Of a DNA stretch of 64,000 nucleotides, positions 42,859 through 54,904 are shown piece after piece. The notes beneath the pieces are model-generated. The model saw only the letters and a list, made by a program, of their open reading frames with translations. It ran no database searches and had not been told where the DNA came from. The number at the start of each line of letters is the position of its first letter. The first letter of the stretch is position 1. The stretch comes from Proteles cristata cristata (lineage: Eukaryota > Chordata > Mammalia > Carnivora > Hyaenidae). Both the position numbers and the translations under genes were made by a program. Location: the NCBI GenBank assembly GCA_017311185.1, contig JAESUZ010001073.1, forward strand, positions 1,054,001 through 1,118,000, in the 5' to 3' direction.

Positions 42859-43975
42859 GATCCATAGGCATTCCGCTTTGGGAGTTGATAAAATCCTAAA
42901 GGTGGCATTTCCAGTAAACCCTTTCTGGCTTTTAGGTTTCACTTTGAGAGAGGCGTGATACAGGAGGAAACTGCTGCCTTCAACAGTCACCATTTGTATT
43001 TGCACCCAAAATATAGAGATCACAAAATCTTAAAGCTGGAAGAGACATACCATCTAGACCCCCAATTCTTTTTATACATGAGGAAGCTGAGAGATGAAGA
43101 CTAAGTGTGGCTGAGATTAAGCTCAGGTGTATTGACTTCCAGGATAGAAATTCAATTCATCAGACACTGTTTGTTACCTGGAGAGGACTGGGGAGAGACT
43201 ACACGAGGCTTGGTGAAAACATTTTATTTTCTTTGTACAATATAATTATTACCTACAAACATGCAAAAACTATTTCAAATGCTATAAAAATTTTAATAGT
43301 TCTTAAATGGTTTAAGACTTTTTAAGGCAGCAAAACCGTAAAGCTACCTATATCTCACAGACCCCTGTAACCTGTAAGATGCCCACTGAAAGACGCTACA
43401 AATCAACTCTCTTTACAAGCTGGTGAAGTCCTCCAAAGTTGAATCTAATTAGTGGAAATAAAGAAGTAGTAGATATCTCCCTTGCAGCCCACTCCCACTC
43501 AGGTTTAGATGTGGCCAGGGTTAGATGTCTGATTATTTGAGAATGCAAAAGAAACTCAGAAGGCTGGGGCTGGCAATGGCCAGGTCAGTCCAGGCCCACA
43601 TGTCCACTGTACTGTGGGTCCAAGGGGTACTGAATCCAGAGTGCTTGGGAGCTAGAGACAGAAAGGAAGCACAGGAGAGGGCAAAAGTTTGCCAGCCAAT
43701 GGGTAGGAATCAGACACATAGGAATATGTTCAACTAGGGATGAGCCATTATTCTGGAACCATCTCAGCATCGTCTGCCCATAACCTAGGCTGTAAGACGT
43801 ATCTACCCTGAAATATGGAAATACTAGTTTGACATCAAACTGATAAATGAGCAAATGGAGAAAAACAAAGTGACTGAATGCTTTAAAAGGTGAGGTAGGG
43901 ATGGACTAGGAAATGCACAATGTCAGGGAAGAAAGTAAACTTTATTTTAGGGCAGTATCAGTGAAAACTAGCCTC
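42859..43975. other. Mostly unique non-coding sequence
   Basis: A MIR-type or related old motif lies at about 43,025-43,145 ('aaagctggaagagacatacc', 'atacatgaggaagctgagag'). Nothing else was recognised. Confidence 0.45.
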
Positions 43976-43990
43976 TGCTCTTAACGTTGT

Positions 43991-44200
43991 TTTTTTAATG
44001 TTTTATTTATTTCTGAGAGAGAGAGACAGTGTGAGCAGGGGAGGGTCAGAGAGAGAGGGAGACACAGAATCTGAAACAGGCTCCAGGCACTGAACTAGCT
44101 GTCAGCACAGAGCCCGATGCAGGGCTCAAACCCACTAACCATGAGATCACGACCTGAGCCAAAGTCGGACGCCCAACCAACTGAGCCACCCAGGTGCCCC
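43991..44200 (-). mobile_element. CAN SINE, minus strand
   Basis: Complete reverse copy. Imperfect target duplication tgctcttaacgttgt (43,976) / tgctcttaatgtttt (44,201). Confidence 0.95.
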
Positions 44201-44484
44201 TGCTCTTAATGTTTTTACCTCTCTCTCACTAACTCATCACTTACAGTCTTTTTTAATGAACTGTATTTTGCAGAGCAGTTTCAGGTTCACAGCAAAGTGG
44301 AGTGGAAAGTACCGAATTCCCATATACTCTCTATCCCCACACAAGCACAGCCTCCCTTACTAACATGCAGCTCTGGAGTGGCACATTTGTCATAATTGAT
44401 GGATTTATATAGACACATCATCACCCTAAGTCTATAGTTTACATTAGGTTTCACTCTTGGTGTTGTACATTCTATGGGTTTTGA

Positions 44485-44513
44485 TTTTTTTTTAATGTTT
44501 TATTTATTTCTAG

Positions 44514-44548
<35 letters not shown>

Positions 44549-44719
44549 CGTGAGCAGGGGAGGGTCAGAGAGAGAGGAAGTCACAGACTCTGAAACAGTC
44601 TCCAGGCTCTGAGCTGGCTGTCAGCACAGAGCCCGACGCGGGGCTTGAACCCACAAACCCCGAGATCATGACCTAAGGGAAAGTCGGGCGCCTAACCGAC
44701 TAAGCCACCCAGGCGCCCC
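44485..44719 (-). mobile_element. CAN SINE nested in L1, minus strand
   Basis: Reverse copy with (GA)n. A perfect 18-base target duplication, acattctatgggttttga, lies at 44,467-44,484 and 44,720-44,737. The L1 continues on both sides. Confidence 0.97.
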
Positions 44720-46137
44720 ACATTCTATGGGTTTTGAAAACTGTATGATAAATGTAATCCACCATTATAGTATCATACAAAATGGTTTCACAGCCCTAAA
44801 AATCTTCTGTACTCTGCCTATTCATCCTTCCCTATCCTGTAACCCATGGCAACCACCGATCATTTTTATTTCCAAAATATCATATAGTAGGAATCATACA
44901 ATATGTAGCCTTTCCTCAGATGAGCTTCTTTAGTTAATGATATGCATTTAGGGGTTCTTCATACCTCTTCTGGCTTGATAGATCATTTCTTTTTAGCACT
45001 GAATAATATTCCATTACCTGGATGTACCACAGTTTATTTATCCACTCATCTACTGAAGAACATCTTGGTTGCTTCCAAATTTTGGTAATCATGAATAAAG
45101 CTGCTATAGACATCTGTGGGTAGATTTCTGGGTAGACATATCTTTTCAACTCTTTTGGTAAATACCAAGGAATATAATTGTTGGATTATATGGTGAGAAT
45201 ATGTTGAGTATTTTAAGAAACTGCCAAACTGTCTCCCAAGATGGCTGTACCATTTTGTATTCCTCTGAGCAATAAATGAGGATTTCTGTTGCTCCACATC
45301 TTCACCAGCATTTTGGATTTTAGACATTCTAATAGGTGGATAGTGGTATCACATTGTTGTTTTGATTTGCAATTCCCTGAGTACATAGGATGTTGAATAT
45401 CTTTTCATATACTTATTATACCTGTGTATATTCTTTGGTGAAGTACCTGTTCAAGTCTTTTACTCATTTTTAGTCAGATTATCTTTCATTGTTGAACTTT
45501 TCTCCAGTTCTCTGTGTATTTTGGGTAACAGTCCTCTATCAATATATCTTGCACAAATGTTTTCTCCCACCTGGTGTCTTCTCATCCTCTTGACAATGTT
45601 TTTCACAGAGCAGTTTTCAATTTTAACAAAGTCTAGCTTATCAATTATATCTTCTACAGATCATGAATTTGGTATTGTATTTTAAAGAAATCATTGCCAC
45701 ACCCAAGGTCATCTAGATTTCCTCCTATGTTATCTTCTAGGAGTTTTATAGTTTTGCATTGTATAATTCAGTCTGATACATTTTGAGTTAATTTTTGTGA
45801 AGGGTGTAGTGTCTGTGTCTGACTTAATATTTTACATGCCGATGTCAAGTTGTTTCAGCACTATTTCCTGAAAAAATAACTTTCCTCCACTGTGTTGCTT
45901 TTGCTTCTTTGTTAGTGTAACTTGTTGGGTTTTGATCGAAATTGAATTGAATCTATAGATCAAGTTGGGAAGAACTGAATCTTGATAATATCAGGCCATC
46001 CTATCCATGAACATGGAATGTCTTTCCATTTATTTAGTTCTTCTTTGATTTATTTCATCAGCATTTTGAGGTTTTCTTCTTATAGATCTTGTACATATTT
46101 TGTTATATTTATGCCTAAGTATTAGGTACAGCAGTAA

Positions 46138-46179
46138 GCCACACACTCATTAATTCAGGAATTTCAGCTGACCACTAGT
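46138..46179. repeat. 42-base direct repeat, copy A (inside L1)
   Basis: Matches 47,380-47,421 at 39 of 42 positions, with the last 27 identical. It interrupts L1 between 'tatgcctaagtatt' and 'gacttttgtatattaacc', where L1 normally has unrelated sequence. Confidence 0.85.
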
Positions 46180-46294
46180 GACTTTTGTATATTAACCATG
46201 TATCCTGCAACCTTGCTCTGGTAGCTTATTAGTTCCACAGGTATCTTTCATCTATTCTTTCAGATTTTCTACATAGGCAACTTATGTTCTTTTT

Positions 46295-46529
46295 TTTTTT
46301 TTTTTTTTTTAAATTTTTTTTTTTATGTTTTATTTATTTCTAGGAGAGAGAGAGAGACAGCGTGTGCAGGGGAGGGTCAGAGAGAGAGGGAGTCACAGAT
46401 TGAAACAGGCTCCAGGCTCTGAGCTGGCAGTCAGCACAGAGCCCGACGCGGGGCTCGAACCCACGAACCGCGAGATCATGACCCAAGCGAAAGTCGGACG
46501 CCTAACCGACTAAGCCACCCAGGCGCCCC
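46295..46529 (-). mobile_element. CAN SINE, young subfamily, minus strand
   Basis: Long poly(T) and near-consensus body. A perfect 16-base target duplication, aacttatgttcttttt, lies at 46,279-46,294 and 46,530-46,545. Confidence 0.97.
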
Positions 46530-46545
46530 AACTTATGTTCTTTTT

Positions 46546-48285
46546 AAGTTTTGTTATACCTGTGTTTTATTGCAGTTACTTCCACTGGAACAGCAGAGTT
46601 GAGGGAAGGAGTTTCTGGGCAGATACAATTTCCCCTCTGACCCCCCCTACTGAACTGGGCAGAGTTGAAAGTCAGCTCGAGTTTGTGTTTAGGTCAAAGC
46701 ATTTGGAAGGATGGTGAAAGGATGAGACAGAGGGTGAATAAGGTAATTACTTCACTGATTTTTCAGATCTTTTGTCTGATTTTTGGCTATCCGCCCCCCT
46801 CCCCTGCCCCAGAGCTTTCATTACCCAAACAGCCATGGATGGCTGGAGATGCCTTCTCATTCTCAGAGCTAGTACAATGCTTCCAATATTTAAAATAAAT
46901 AAATAGCTGGTCTTTGAGTTTGTCCTTTTGCAACACTGGCTACCGAGCTGCTCTCCAGAAAGATATCTTTTCCATGGAGCAATCTAGGGACTTAAAATAA
47001 ATAAATAAAAGATACCTTTGCTGGTGTATCCTATCCTTCATTCCCAACCTCCCAGAAGACCTAAATCAAGTCCAGTGGCCCCTACAAACAAATATTCTAC
47101 AAATGTGTGTTCAACATTAATTTGGTCAGGATATGGATAAACTTATTTTTTTAGTCCATGAAAAGTATGTTTAAAAGCATTTACTTGCTAATTCGCTTCT
47201 ACTACTGACCAACAGGAAGTGTTCTAAAAGCATTCAACAATTAGTTCCTGTTTTTCTGAAGTTCTCTTCTTTCTCCAGTTTTGTTCATTTGTAATTTTAT
47301 GAACCAGAAAACATTTTGGGAGCTGTATGAAAGAGGGAGTGAAACAAACCACTTGCTGTTTCTCAAGAAACAGCTTGAGGCCACACATTAATTGATTCAG
47401 GAATTTCAGCTGACCACTAGTAAATATGTATATCTCAAAAATATCCAAATTAAGTGGACTGCTGTTAATTGAGTATTGTTTTCATTTCCTTTTGAGGGCA
47501 GTGTCTACTTCACTGAGACTGAAACCAATTTTCATTTCCTTAACTGTATAAGCCATTGATAGGAGAACCAGAGTAAGGCACAGCTTTCCAGTTCATTCCG
47601 GTGAAATGTTAGAGTTGATTTGTCTTTGGCAGTGTTATTTGAGCAGCCTTTTAAAATCATATTCCCCCAATCCACCTCCTCCCACAGCTGCCCACCAGCC
47701 TGCCTTTTTAATTGGCTCCAAAATATTGGCCCCACCCAGTTCAGTCAGAGAGTTTCTTTCTAAAATACTCTTCCTTCAAGTCAGGCTCACTGACTTGAAG
47801 TTGACAACTTACTCCTGAATAATTTGGCTCCTTTCTTGAACTGCCTCCTCTTAAGACCTCTGTTAACTTTCATTGCTAAAGATGGGAGGAAAGTAAAGGT
47901 GTTAGAGACTCACTATATGCTCGGCTAAGGAGTGCATAAACATTTTTACCTCCTCCCTGCCAGCAAGGGCTTTTACTCAGCCTGACATAAGGGCATAATA
48001 TAACCCTGGTTTGATCTATGTTCATCACATGCCTGCCTTTATTTACACCTGAGCATGATGATTTGACTGCGATGCTTTTTTTAGTCAGGAGGGATGCGGG
48101 TATGGAAAGAAGAGATAAGATTGATTTATATGGCAGTTCTGCACTGACAATTGCAGTAATATTAACTACACTTCAATTTAAAATTCCATATCCCACAAGT
48201 TTACTTGGCAATATTGTTCTGGGAAGTAATTTAGAAGTATGTTTTAATATCTTAAGAATATCTACGTTATCAAGAGTTGGCTACC
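46546..48285. other. Unique non-coding sequence
   Basis: 1.7 kb with almost no recognisable repeat apart from copy B of the direct repeat. No exon was identified. Small (AAAT)n runs lie near 46,893 and 46,995. Confidence 0.5.
47380..47421. repeat. 42-base direct repeat, copy B
   Basis: Partner of 46,138-46,179, in the same orientation about 1.24 kb away. It is embedded in sequence with no L1 resemblance, so it is the likelier source copy. Confidence 0.85.
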
Positions 48286-48835
48286 GAGAGTCAGAAAGCC
48301 AGCTCAAATTACTTAAAGTAAAAAGAGGAATATATTAGGTCAAGTAATTGGAAAAGTCTAGGGGAACCAGAAACTGAAACGATGTCACCAGAAATCTCCC
48401 TGCTCTCTCCATCTCGCGGCTCTGCTTTTCCCCATGTTGGTATCATTGTGACAAAGATGACCCTTGTCAGTTCCTGCCTAAAACGGTCCTTGGTGTCCAT
48501 GATTTTGGAAGAGAAGAGATGTTTCTATCCAAACATCACTATGAGACTTAGAAAACTTCCTCATTCTGGACCTGCTTGGATCATATGCCCACTCCTGGGC
48601 CAGTCGCTGTGTTTGAGGTGATAGGAAACGGGATACTGTGGTTAATCCCAACCATATGACACAAAGTTCTACTAGGTGGGAGCAGAGGCAATTTCTGAAA
48701 GCAAATGGATAAGTAGAACAGGGGGTCATCTCTGCCATCTTAAAAAAAAAAAAAAAAGCAAGGAAAGAAAAGAAAGAAGGAATCTGGGCAGGCAGAAACA
48801 AGGGGCAGCTATTCAATATATTCAATGTTCATCCT
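48286..48835 (+). repeat. Ancient mammalian repeat, family not assigned, plus strand
   Basis: 'gaggaatatattaggtcaag', 'gatgtcaccagaaatctccc', 'ctccatctcgcggctctgct', 'gaatctgggcaggcagaaac' are in the order of a repeat known across mammals. Interrupted by an A-run at about 48,740. The frames at 48,382-48,825 are not genes. Confidence 0.45.
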
Positions 48836-48884
48836 CCTCTATGCATGATCCCTTAGGAAATAACCAGGGTGTGAGAGGCTGACA

Positions 48885-49305
48885 AGGTTATTCAGCACAA
48901 AACTATTTATAATAATGTAAAATCAGAAAGAATTGAAACGTTCAATATAACAGATTAGCTGAATAAATTATGTTACATGTGTTCAGTGAAACACTAGGCA
49001 GCCTTTGGAAAGTGTGTTGTAGGCGAAACTTAACGACATGACAAAAATGTTCATGGTATGTTGTTAAGCATAGCAGGATGCAGAGCGCGGTCCCAATTCA
49101 CATGCATTTTTACACATACACACATTTTGTCTATATAAAACATAATGCATAAATATTATGAAAGATTGAAAGAATATATAATGTTGATTACTTCTAGCTG
49201 GTGTAATTAGGAGTCATTTTAATCATTCTGGTACTTTCCTCTATTTTCTACAGTAAATATATTTTTTTTAAATTAAAAACATTATTGAAAAACTTTTAAT
49301 TACTC
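48885..49305 (+). repeat. HAL1/old L1-like 3' region, plus strand
   Basis: 'aactatttataataatgtaa', 'gctgaataaattatgttaca', 'ggtatgttgttaagcatagc', 'acttctagctggtgtaatta' follow the 3' end of HAL1-type LINEs. Confidence 0.6.
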
Positions 49306-49309
49306 ACTA

Positions 49310-50168
49310 TCAATTTAAAACTAATCATGCTGTTTCTCTCTGTGAAAGAAAGTGCTGAAATGGAGACCCTAATTACTGGTAAACAGCAAACTTTGGTTCG
49401 GCTTCAAGGAAACTAATTAGAAGAATAAATTATTTGCCAGTTTTCCAAGATTAGCTAAGACCCAGATGTACTCTCTATTATGTCACATTTCCACATTTTG
49501 AGGCTTTATTTGTATGCACATGGCTAAGGCTTTGAGAATTAATCAAACAGCTAGATCCATGCCTAAGCAAGGGCCCAGATATCTGCACAGGGAGAGACTC
49601 GGGATATCCTTTCTGAGCTTCATAATTACTCTTCAACGTATCTGGAGAATGTGAAACATATTTCCTGCTGCAAGGGACACAGAATTTTTCCTGATAGCAT
49701 TAGAAATATTCAGATTAGAGGAAGCGACTTCAGCAAAGCAGAGAGCGATAAACATCCTCAACGAACAAATCTCTAACTCCTAAATTGCTTACCTCACTTG
49801 TTTCAGTTTTCCCTGGAGAATTCCTTACTTGAACGAGACTTTGCATCATCCAAAGAGCCTCTGCATTATTCGACCTCAAAAGAGAGTATTGAATAATTGG
49901 TCTCTCCCCAGTTTACCAATTAAAAATATCAATGAGCCAAATCTTTAAAAGCCTAAAGGGAAAACAACAAAAAAATTATGCCAATGACTTTGAAAAAAGT
50001 ACAAAATTAGTAGAGGAGACAAAAAGCAACACTTAGGCTCATTTATTTGTATCATTACCGACGCCCATCATTTCACCTCTAAGCTAGCCCCATTTTTTTT
50101 TAATTACCCATCAGGAAGGGCAGTTTGATGCCAGGGGAAGATGGACTACAGAGGCTCTCTAATGAAGA
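49310..50168. other. Unique non-coding sequence
   Basis: No repeat or exon signal was recognised. Confidence 0.5.
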
Positions 50169-50184
50169 TGACATTTCTGTTTCT

Positions 50185-50415
50185 TTCTTTCTTTTTTCTT
50201 TTTTTAATGTTTTATTTATTTCTAGAAGAGAGAGAGAGAGAGACAGCACGAGCAGGGGAGAGCCAGAGAGAGAGGGAGTCACAGACTGAAACAGGCTCCA
50301 GGCTCCGAGCTGGCAGTCAGCACAGAGCCCGACGCGGGGCTCGAACCCACGAACCGCGAGATCATGACCCAAGCAAAAGTCGGACGCTTAACCGACTAAG
50401 CCACCCAGGCGCCCC
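50185..50415 (-). mobile_element. CAN SINE, young subfamily, minus strand
   Basis: Near-consensus reverse copy. A perfect 16-base target duplication, tgacatttctgtttct, lies at 50,169-50,184 and 50,416-50,431. Confidence 0.97.
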
Positions 50416-50431
50416 TGACATTTCTGTTTCT

Positions 50432-52149
50432 GAACACTCTTCTACCAAAGCACACAACGACTCGTGGAATTTTTTTCAACAATCTGCTTCTATCTGACAA
50501 GATTGTTCGCGTCCCCTGAGTAGAACACTTGAAGTATATCAGATACAACAATGACCTATCTGATATCCTCTATTCTTCCCTATTGACAGAACTCCAGGTA
50601 TCTTTGGGATGGCTATATGCCCAGCTTAAAGCACTCATTTTTCACCGTGGCAAATGTAGAGATGTGACGCTCAGATCCCCTTGCTTTAAGAAGAGACTTG
50701 CCACCCACTTCAAGGAGTGTGGTTAGCCGAGAGTGTCATTTTTTAGCTTGTGGCAAATTTCAAGCTGGGATCATGGTCCCCTGGAGGCAGCTCCCAGCTA
50801 ATAACTAAATAAGACAGTAGTATAAAGGCCTCGCCATTTGTACCCAACACAGGACTTCCCTAATGGGCAGTCTGTGTCCTGGAGCCGCACACTGGGCTGG
50901 CAGACTTGTCTGGTCTGCATTAGGGAACGATGGCCCTCCTGCGCAATTTGGTGTCCTGCTTCTTTCGCAGGTGTTACTCCCCATGAAACCTTTTACATTC
51001 CTAACCCCATCCAGCGTCTGCTTCCTAAAGAACACAACAGGCGACACCAGTTTCCTTGTGGCATTGGGTGGCCATATGGCCAGTGAGATGTAAGTGGACG
51101 TTGTTAGGTAGGGTTAATCAGAAGCAGTCTCAGCTGATATGGACCTTTTGCTCTCTGCATTTTGTCTTCCTTCTCCTTGGGATATAAATGCATTTGAAGG
51201 GTGGAGGGGCCATCGTGTGAGAATGCGGTAACAAGCACGAGGTCTAAAATGGCATGCTAATGCCAGCACCCATCTTGTGAAGAGATCACACTTACTTTGG
51301 ACAGCCTACCTCTAGGTTTCTTATTTTGCACAACAAATAACATTCTCACCTGTTTGACCCTTGATATGTCAGGTTTTACAGTGGAGTGCAAATCGAACTA
51401 ATTCATAGGACATAGGAAAATGTTCTTGGGATTAATCATGTTGTTAAATAAACCCAGCAGGTTAAAGAGCAAAGTGCAGAGCATGTTTTCAATTATCTAT
51501 TTACATGTGTGTGGGCATATATACATACATATGTGTATCTTTTATATATGCATTTTTATATATATTACACATAATTTATCTATACAAAGCTAAAAGATGT
51601 GTTTAAGAAAAAAAAGGGTGATGATACCCACCTGTCCTGCCAAATAGATGAAATCAACCTCCTTCAGGAAGGGGACTGGGAGTGACATCTCGTTCACACC
51701 TCCTCTCTTTCTCCATAACGATCTGACTTAAGAGGAATAAAAGAATCAGCGTGTGAGATATTTTCTCATGTACGATAGAAAGCAAGTGTTTATCAATTAT
51801 CTAAAACACATATTGATTTTCCCAGGAAATCAATTCAAGCTTATCACTTCTTTTCCCAGTAGCATAGAAGAATTTCAAATTTCTACCTTGTCAATATCTG
51901 GGAGTTCCCACTGAGAAGGCAAGAAACCTAACCTTTAAATCTCTGAATTAGGAAAACCAGGTATCTACTCATGCATGGGGTTTCAAACCAGAAATCAGAA
52001 AATCTGACTTGCGCACTTAGTATGCCCCAAAACTTTATCTGTAAAGGCAGCAATGTGACTGTTCTACTTCCTTCACAGGAACTTAAGAGAATCAAATGAG
52101 ATAATTACTATAATATGCTACACAAATAAAAATTAATAATAATAGTAAC
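50432..52149. other. Unique sequence, the longest stretch with few repeats on the right side
   Basis: Contains the exon-like segment 50,971-51,089. Also an AT-rich TA/TG patch at about 51,505-51,590. Otherwise nothing was recognised. Confidence 0.45.
50971..51089 (+). other. Candidate 119-base exon, plus strand
   Basis: The acceptor tgtcctgcttctttcgcag ends at 50,970 and the donor GAGAT|GTAAGTGG stands at 51,090. One frame is open throughout (starts VLLPMKPFTF, ends phase 2). The peptide is unfamiliar. It could be an exon of the rightward transcript from the CpG island, a lncRNA exon or chance. Confidence 0.22.
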
Positions 52150-52260
52150 AGCAACAACAGCGACTAAGGTTCCCTGCATTCCAGGCACTGTTCCACATAC
52201 TTCACACATTTTAACTCATTCAATCCTTGCAACAATTCAAGGATACCATGTGATGTGATT
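52150..52260 (-). repeat. MIR relic, minus strand
   Basis: 'ccaggcactgttccacatac', 'aactcattcaatccttgcaa' is the reverse MIR block. Confidence 0.65.
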
Positions 52261-52459
52261 ATGTGGCCCACAACACTGGGTCCCCAAATATCCTGAGGTC
52301 AATTCTCCCTGATGCATGCATTTTAGGGGTTACTATACATATGTTTAATAAACATGCTTTATTAGTATTTTTTCATGTTAATGAATACAGGAAATATGTT
52401 TCATCATGACCTAGTTGAACACTGAGCTTCTTCTATATCTTTGTGCTTCTAATAATTTT

Positions 52460-52695
52460 TTTTTCTTTTTTTTTCTTTTAATATTTTTGTTTATTTCTAG
52501 GAGAGAGAGAGAGAGAGAGACAGCGTAAGCAGGGGAGGGTCAGAGAGAGAGGGAGACACAGACTCTGAAATAGGCTCCAGGCTCTGAGCTGGCAGTCAGC
52601 ACAGAGCCCGATGTGGGGGTCGAACCCACGAACCGCGAGATCATGACCTAAGCGAAAGTCGGACGCTTAAGCGACTGAGCCACCCAGGCGCCCCG
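52460..52695 (-). mobile_element. CAN SINE, fairly young, minus strand
   Basis: Reverse copy with 'agactctgaaataggctcca' and 'cgatgtgggggtcgaaccca'. Target duplication taataatttt lies at 52,450-52,459 and 52,696-52,705. Confidence 0.96.
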
Positions 52696-52705
52696 TAATA
52701 ATTTT

Positions 52706-53239
52706 CGAGAAGAGAAGAAAGAAGACACAGGAGTAAGGAAAATTGTTGAAGAGGCAAAGATTTTCATTCCTCCCTTCTCTCATGTTTGCCTTAATCTCAA
52801 GAAGAGGGAGACTCTGCTACATTTCCCTCCTCTCTCATTTGCACTTTCTTGGTTCTTCCTCATAGGAGTGACTGGAATGACTGGTCAGAGTTGGGGACAA
52901 CCGTTGACACACTTTCACTGGCGAGCTGGACTGGTGTTGAAGTCGCCTTGTCCTCCTCTTCTGAGCCCAAGTCCAACAGACTCTACTTCCTGTCCGAGCA
53001 GCCAGCACATGTGGGCGGGGCCTGGAGCCCATATTTTTAAAAAGAGGCTTATGGTCCTTGCCTTTTGTTTACTGTTTGGATAAGTGGACTCTGGGTCTGT
53101 TCTGAAGATCCTGCCTTTGTCCTCACAACTGCATGCCTGAATATGCGGGCACAGAGGTCTATTAATGATGTGCAGAGTAGGAATCCCCAGTGCAGCCAGA
53201 CTCCAAGTGCAGTCTCTTAACACCACTGTTTATCTCAGG
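52706..53239. other. Unique non-coding sequence
   Basis: Several overlapping open frames at 52,835-53,226 on both strands have no splice sites or recognisable motifs. Confidence 0.45.
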
Positions 53240-53500
53240 CTTCATTAACGCAGGGTTTGTGGCTACTGCCCAGACTGATAGAGTGGTGTGTATCATGTTT
53301 ATTTGCCTAGTGATCTTCTCATGTATGTTCCTAGAAGAGAAGAGGGTTAGTGGCACACTATCTGCTAAAAGAAATCCAAATTGTAGCTTAAGAAATTTTA
53401 TCTCCTCTGACCATATATTCTTCCATATCTCTGGGTTGTGGCATAGAATTTGACCCAGAATAATGGCTTTAAAAAATGCTTGTTGGGTGAATGAATAAAG
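53240..53500 (+). repeat. Possible L2 tail, plus strand
   Basis: 'ggttgtggcatagaatttga' and the end 'tgcttgttgggtgaatgaat' resemble the L2 3' terminus. Weak. Confidence 0.4.
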
Positions 53501-53516
53501 TATGCAAAAGAAAGGA

Positions 53517-53519
53517 GGA

Positions 53520-53575
<56 letters not shown>

Positions 53576-53632
53576 AGAAAAGAAGGAAGGAAGGAAGGAA
53601 GGAAGGAAGGAAGGAAGGAAGGAAGGAAGGAA

Positions 53633-53689
<57 letters not shown>

Positions 53690-53691
53690 GA

Positions 53692-53771
<80 letters not shown>
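53517..53771. repeat. Long (GAAA)n-(GGAA)n-(GAAA)n microsatellite
   Basis: About 255 bases of pure purine tetranucleotides: GAAA units, a GGAA block (about 53,583-53,634), then GAAA again with one GGAAA break near 53,687. Open frames reading KERKKERK are translated microsatellite. Probably highly length-variable and hard to assemble. Confidence 0.98.
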
Positions 53772-53908
53772 GTTGAATTTGAAAGAAAGTTTGGAAAGGA
53801 GAAGAGGTTTCCAGAAAGATGAAATGGTAAACTTAGCTTAGATGAAGCAAGGAAGGATATACACTTTCACAGAACCAAGCCAAAGTACTCAGTACCAAAA
53901 CAGTACTC

Positions 53909-54108
53909 AGAGCCTGGGTGGCTCAGTAGGTTAAGCATTGGAGTTTGGCTCATGTCATGATCTCATGGCTCATGAGTTCGAGTCCCACATCAGGCTCTGG
54001 GATGACAGCTCAGAGGCGGGAGCCTGCTTCAGATTCTGTGTCTCTCTCTTTGCATCTTCCCTGCTCATGTCTCTCTCTCAAAAATAAATATTAAAAAATT
54101 TATAAAAA
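53909..54108 (+). mobile_element. CAN SINE, older type, plus strand
   Basis: 'gagcctgggtggctcagtag', 'catgagttcgagtcccacat', 'ctcaaaaataaatattaaa'. The first bases of the head are lost. The preceding 'agtactcagtaccaaaacag' repeats 'cagtactcag' locally. Confidence 0.93.
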
Positions 54109-54109
54109 A

Positions 54110-54728
54110 AAACGAATAGTGAAGAAAGGCTTGTAATAAAAAACAGCAGTTCCTGTTTTACCATTCACCAATCCCAATAAGTGTCATGATAGGCAACTCT
54201 TCGCTTTTTATCTATTTCTTTGGACATATTTCTTTTTTTTATTCCCTTTGGGCATATTTCTAAATAATATTCCTATACTGTTATTTCTTGACTTGCTAAT
54301 TTTAGAAATCTATCCACTTCTTCTTATGGAGGATAAAGCTCTAACCCTACTTTCACTATTCTCATTCATTCAACAGAGTTAGGTCACATTTGGGGGTAAA
54401 TCAACATTATTATTATAACTATGTAATTGTTTACTGTTGAGACAAGTCATGTGTTTTTTTTTAATTTTATATCTTTTTTTAGAGAAGATGTAAAAATTTT
54501 TAAATTTTCTTATTTTTTTATTTTCTTAATTTTCAATGTTTCCAATGTTTCCAACTGCCTCATTTTTAAAATTTTCTTAATTTCCAATGTTCATAATCCT
54601 TAATTTTTTTCTATCAATCTGCTGTAATTCCAGCAATAGCTTTTCCAAATGACAGATGCATCACTTAATCATATCCCTTTTTCCCCTGAAGTGCTCCATT
54701 CTCCCTCCCATTCTCCTGTACCAGCATA
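54110..54728. other. AT-rich sequence with imperfect tandem repeat
   Basis: At 54,520-54,600 the unit 'ttttcttaattttcaatgtt' recurs as 'ttttcttaatttccaatgtt' about 47 bases later, with 'caatgtttc' also doubled. No repeat family was recognised. Confidence 0.5.
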
Positions 54729-54729
54729 T

Positions 54730-54904
54730 TTTTTTTTAATATTTACTTATTTTGAAAGACAGAGAGGGAGTGGGGAAAGGGCAGAGAGAGAGTGAGAGAG
54801 AGAATCCCAAACAGCACCATGCTCAATCTCATGAACAGTGACATCATGACCAGAGCCAAAATCAAGAGTCAGATTTTGGCTTGACTGAGCTGCCTGGGCG
54901 CCCC
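54730..54904 (-). mobile_element. Old CAN SINE, minus strand
   Basis: Diverged reverse copy: 'aatatttacttattttgaaa', GA zone, 'catgaccagagccaaaatca', 'gactgagctgcctgggcgcc'. The middle is shortened. Confidence 0.88.

Larger units (their letters stand above)
44238..46278 (-). mobile_element. Old LINE-1, 2 kb, minus strand, interrupted
   Basis: Reverse-oriented L1. The 3' UTR starts at about 44,238, followed by the ORF2 C-terminal third (pieces such as ITKIWKQPRCSSVDEWINK in 44,934-45,149) and more ORF2 up to about 46,278. Many stops and frameshifts. Two foreign blocks interrupt it: a SINE (44,485-44,719) and a 42-base segment at 46,138-46,179 that is copied from, or shared with, 47,380-47,421. 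Confidence 0.88.

Noticed and set aside
53491..53841. Lysine/glutamate/arginine-rich open frames of 106-116 codons
   Set aside because: Translation of the GAAA/GGAA microsatellite; tetranucleotide arrays lack stops in these frames.
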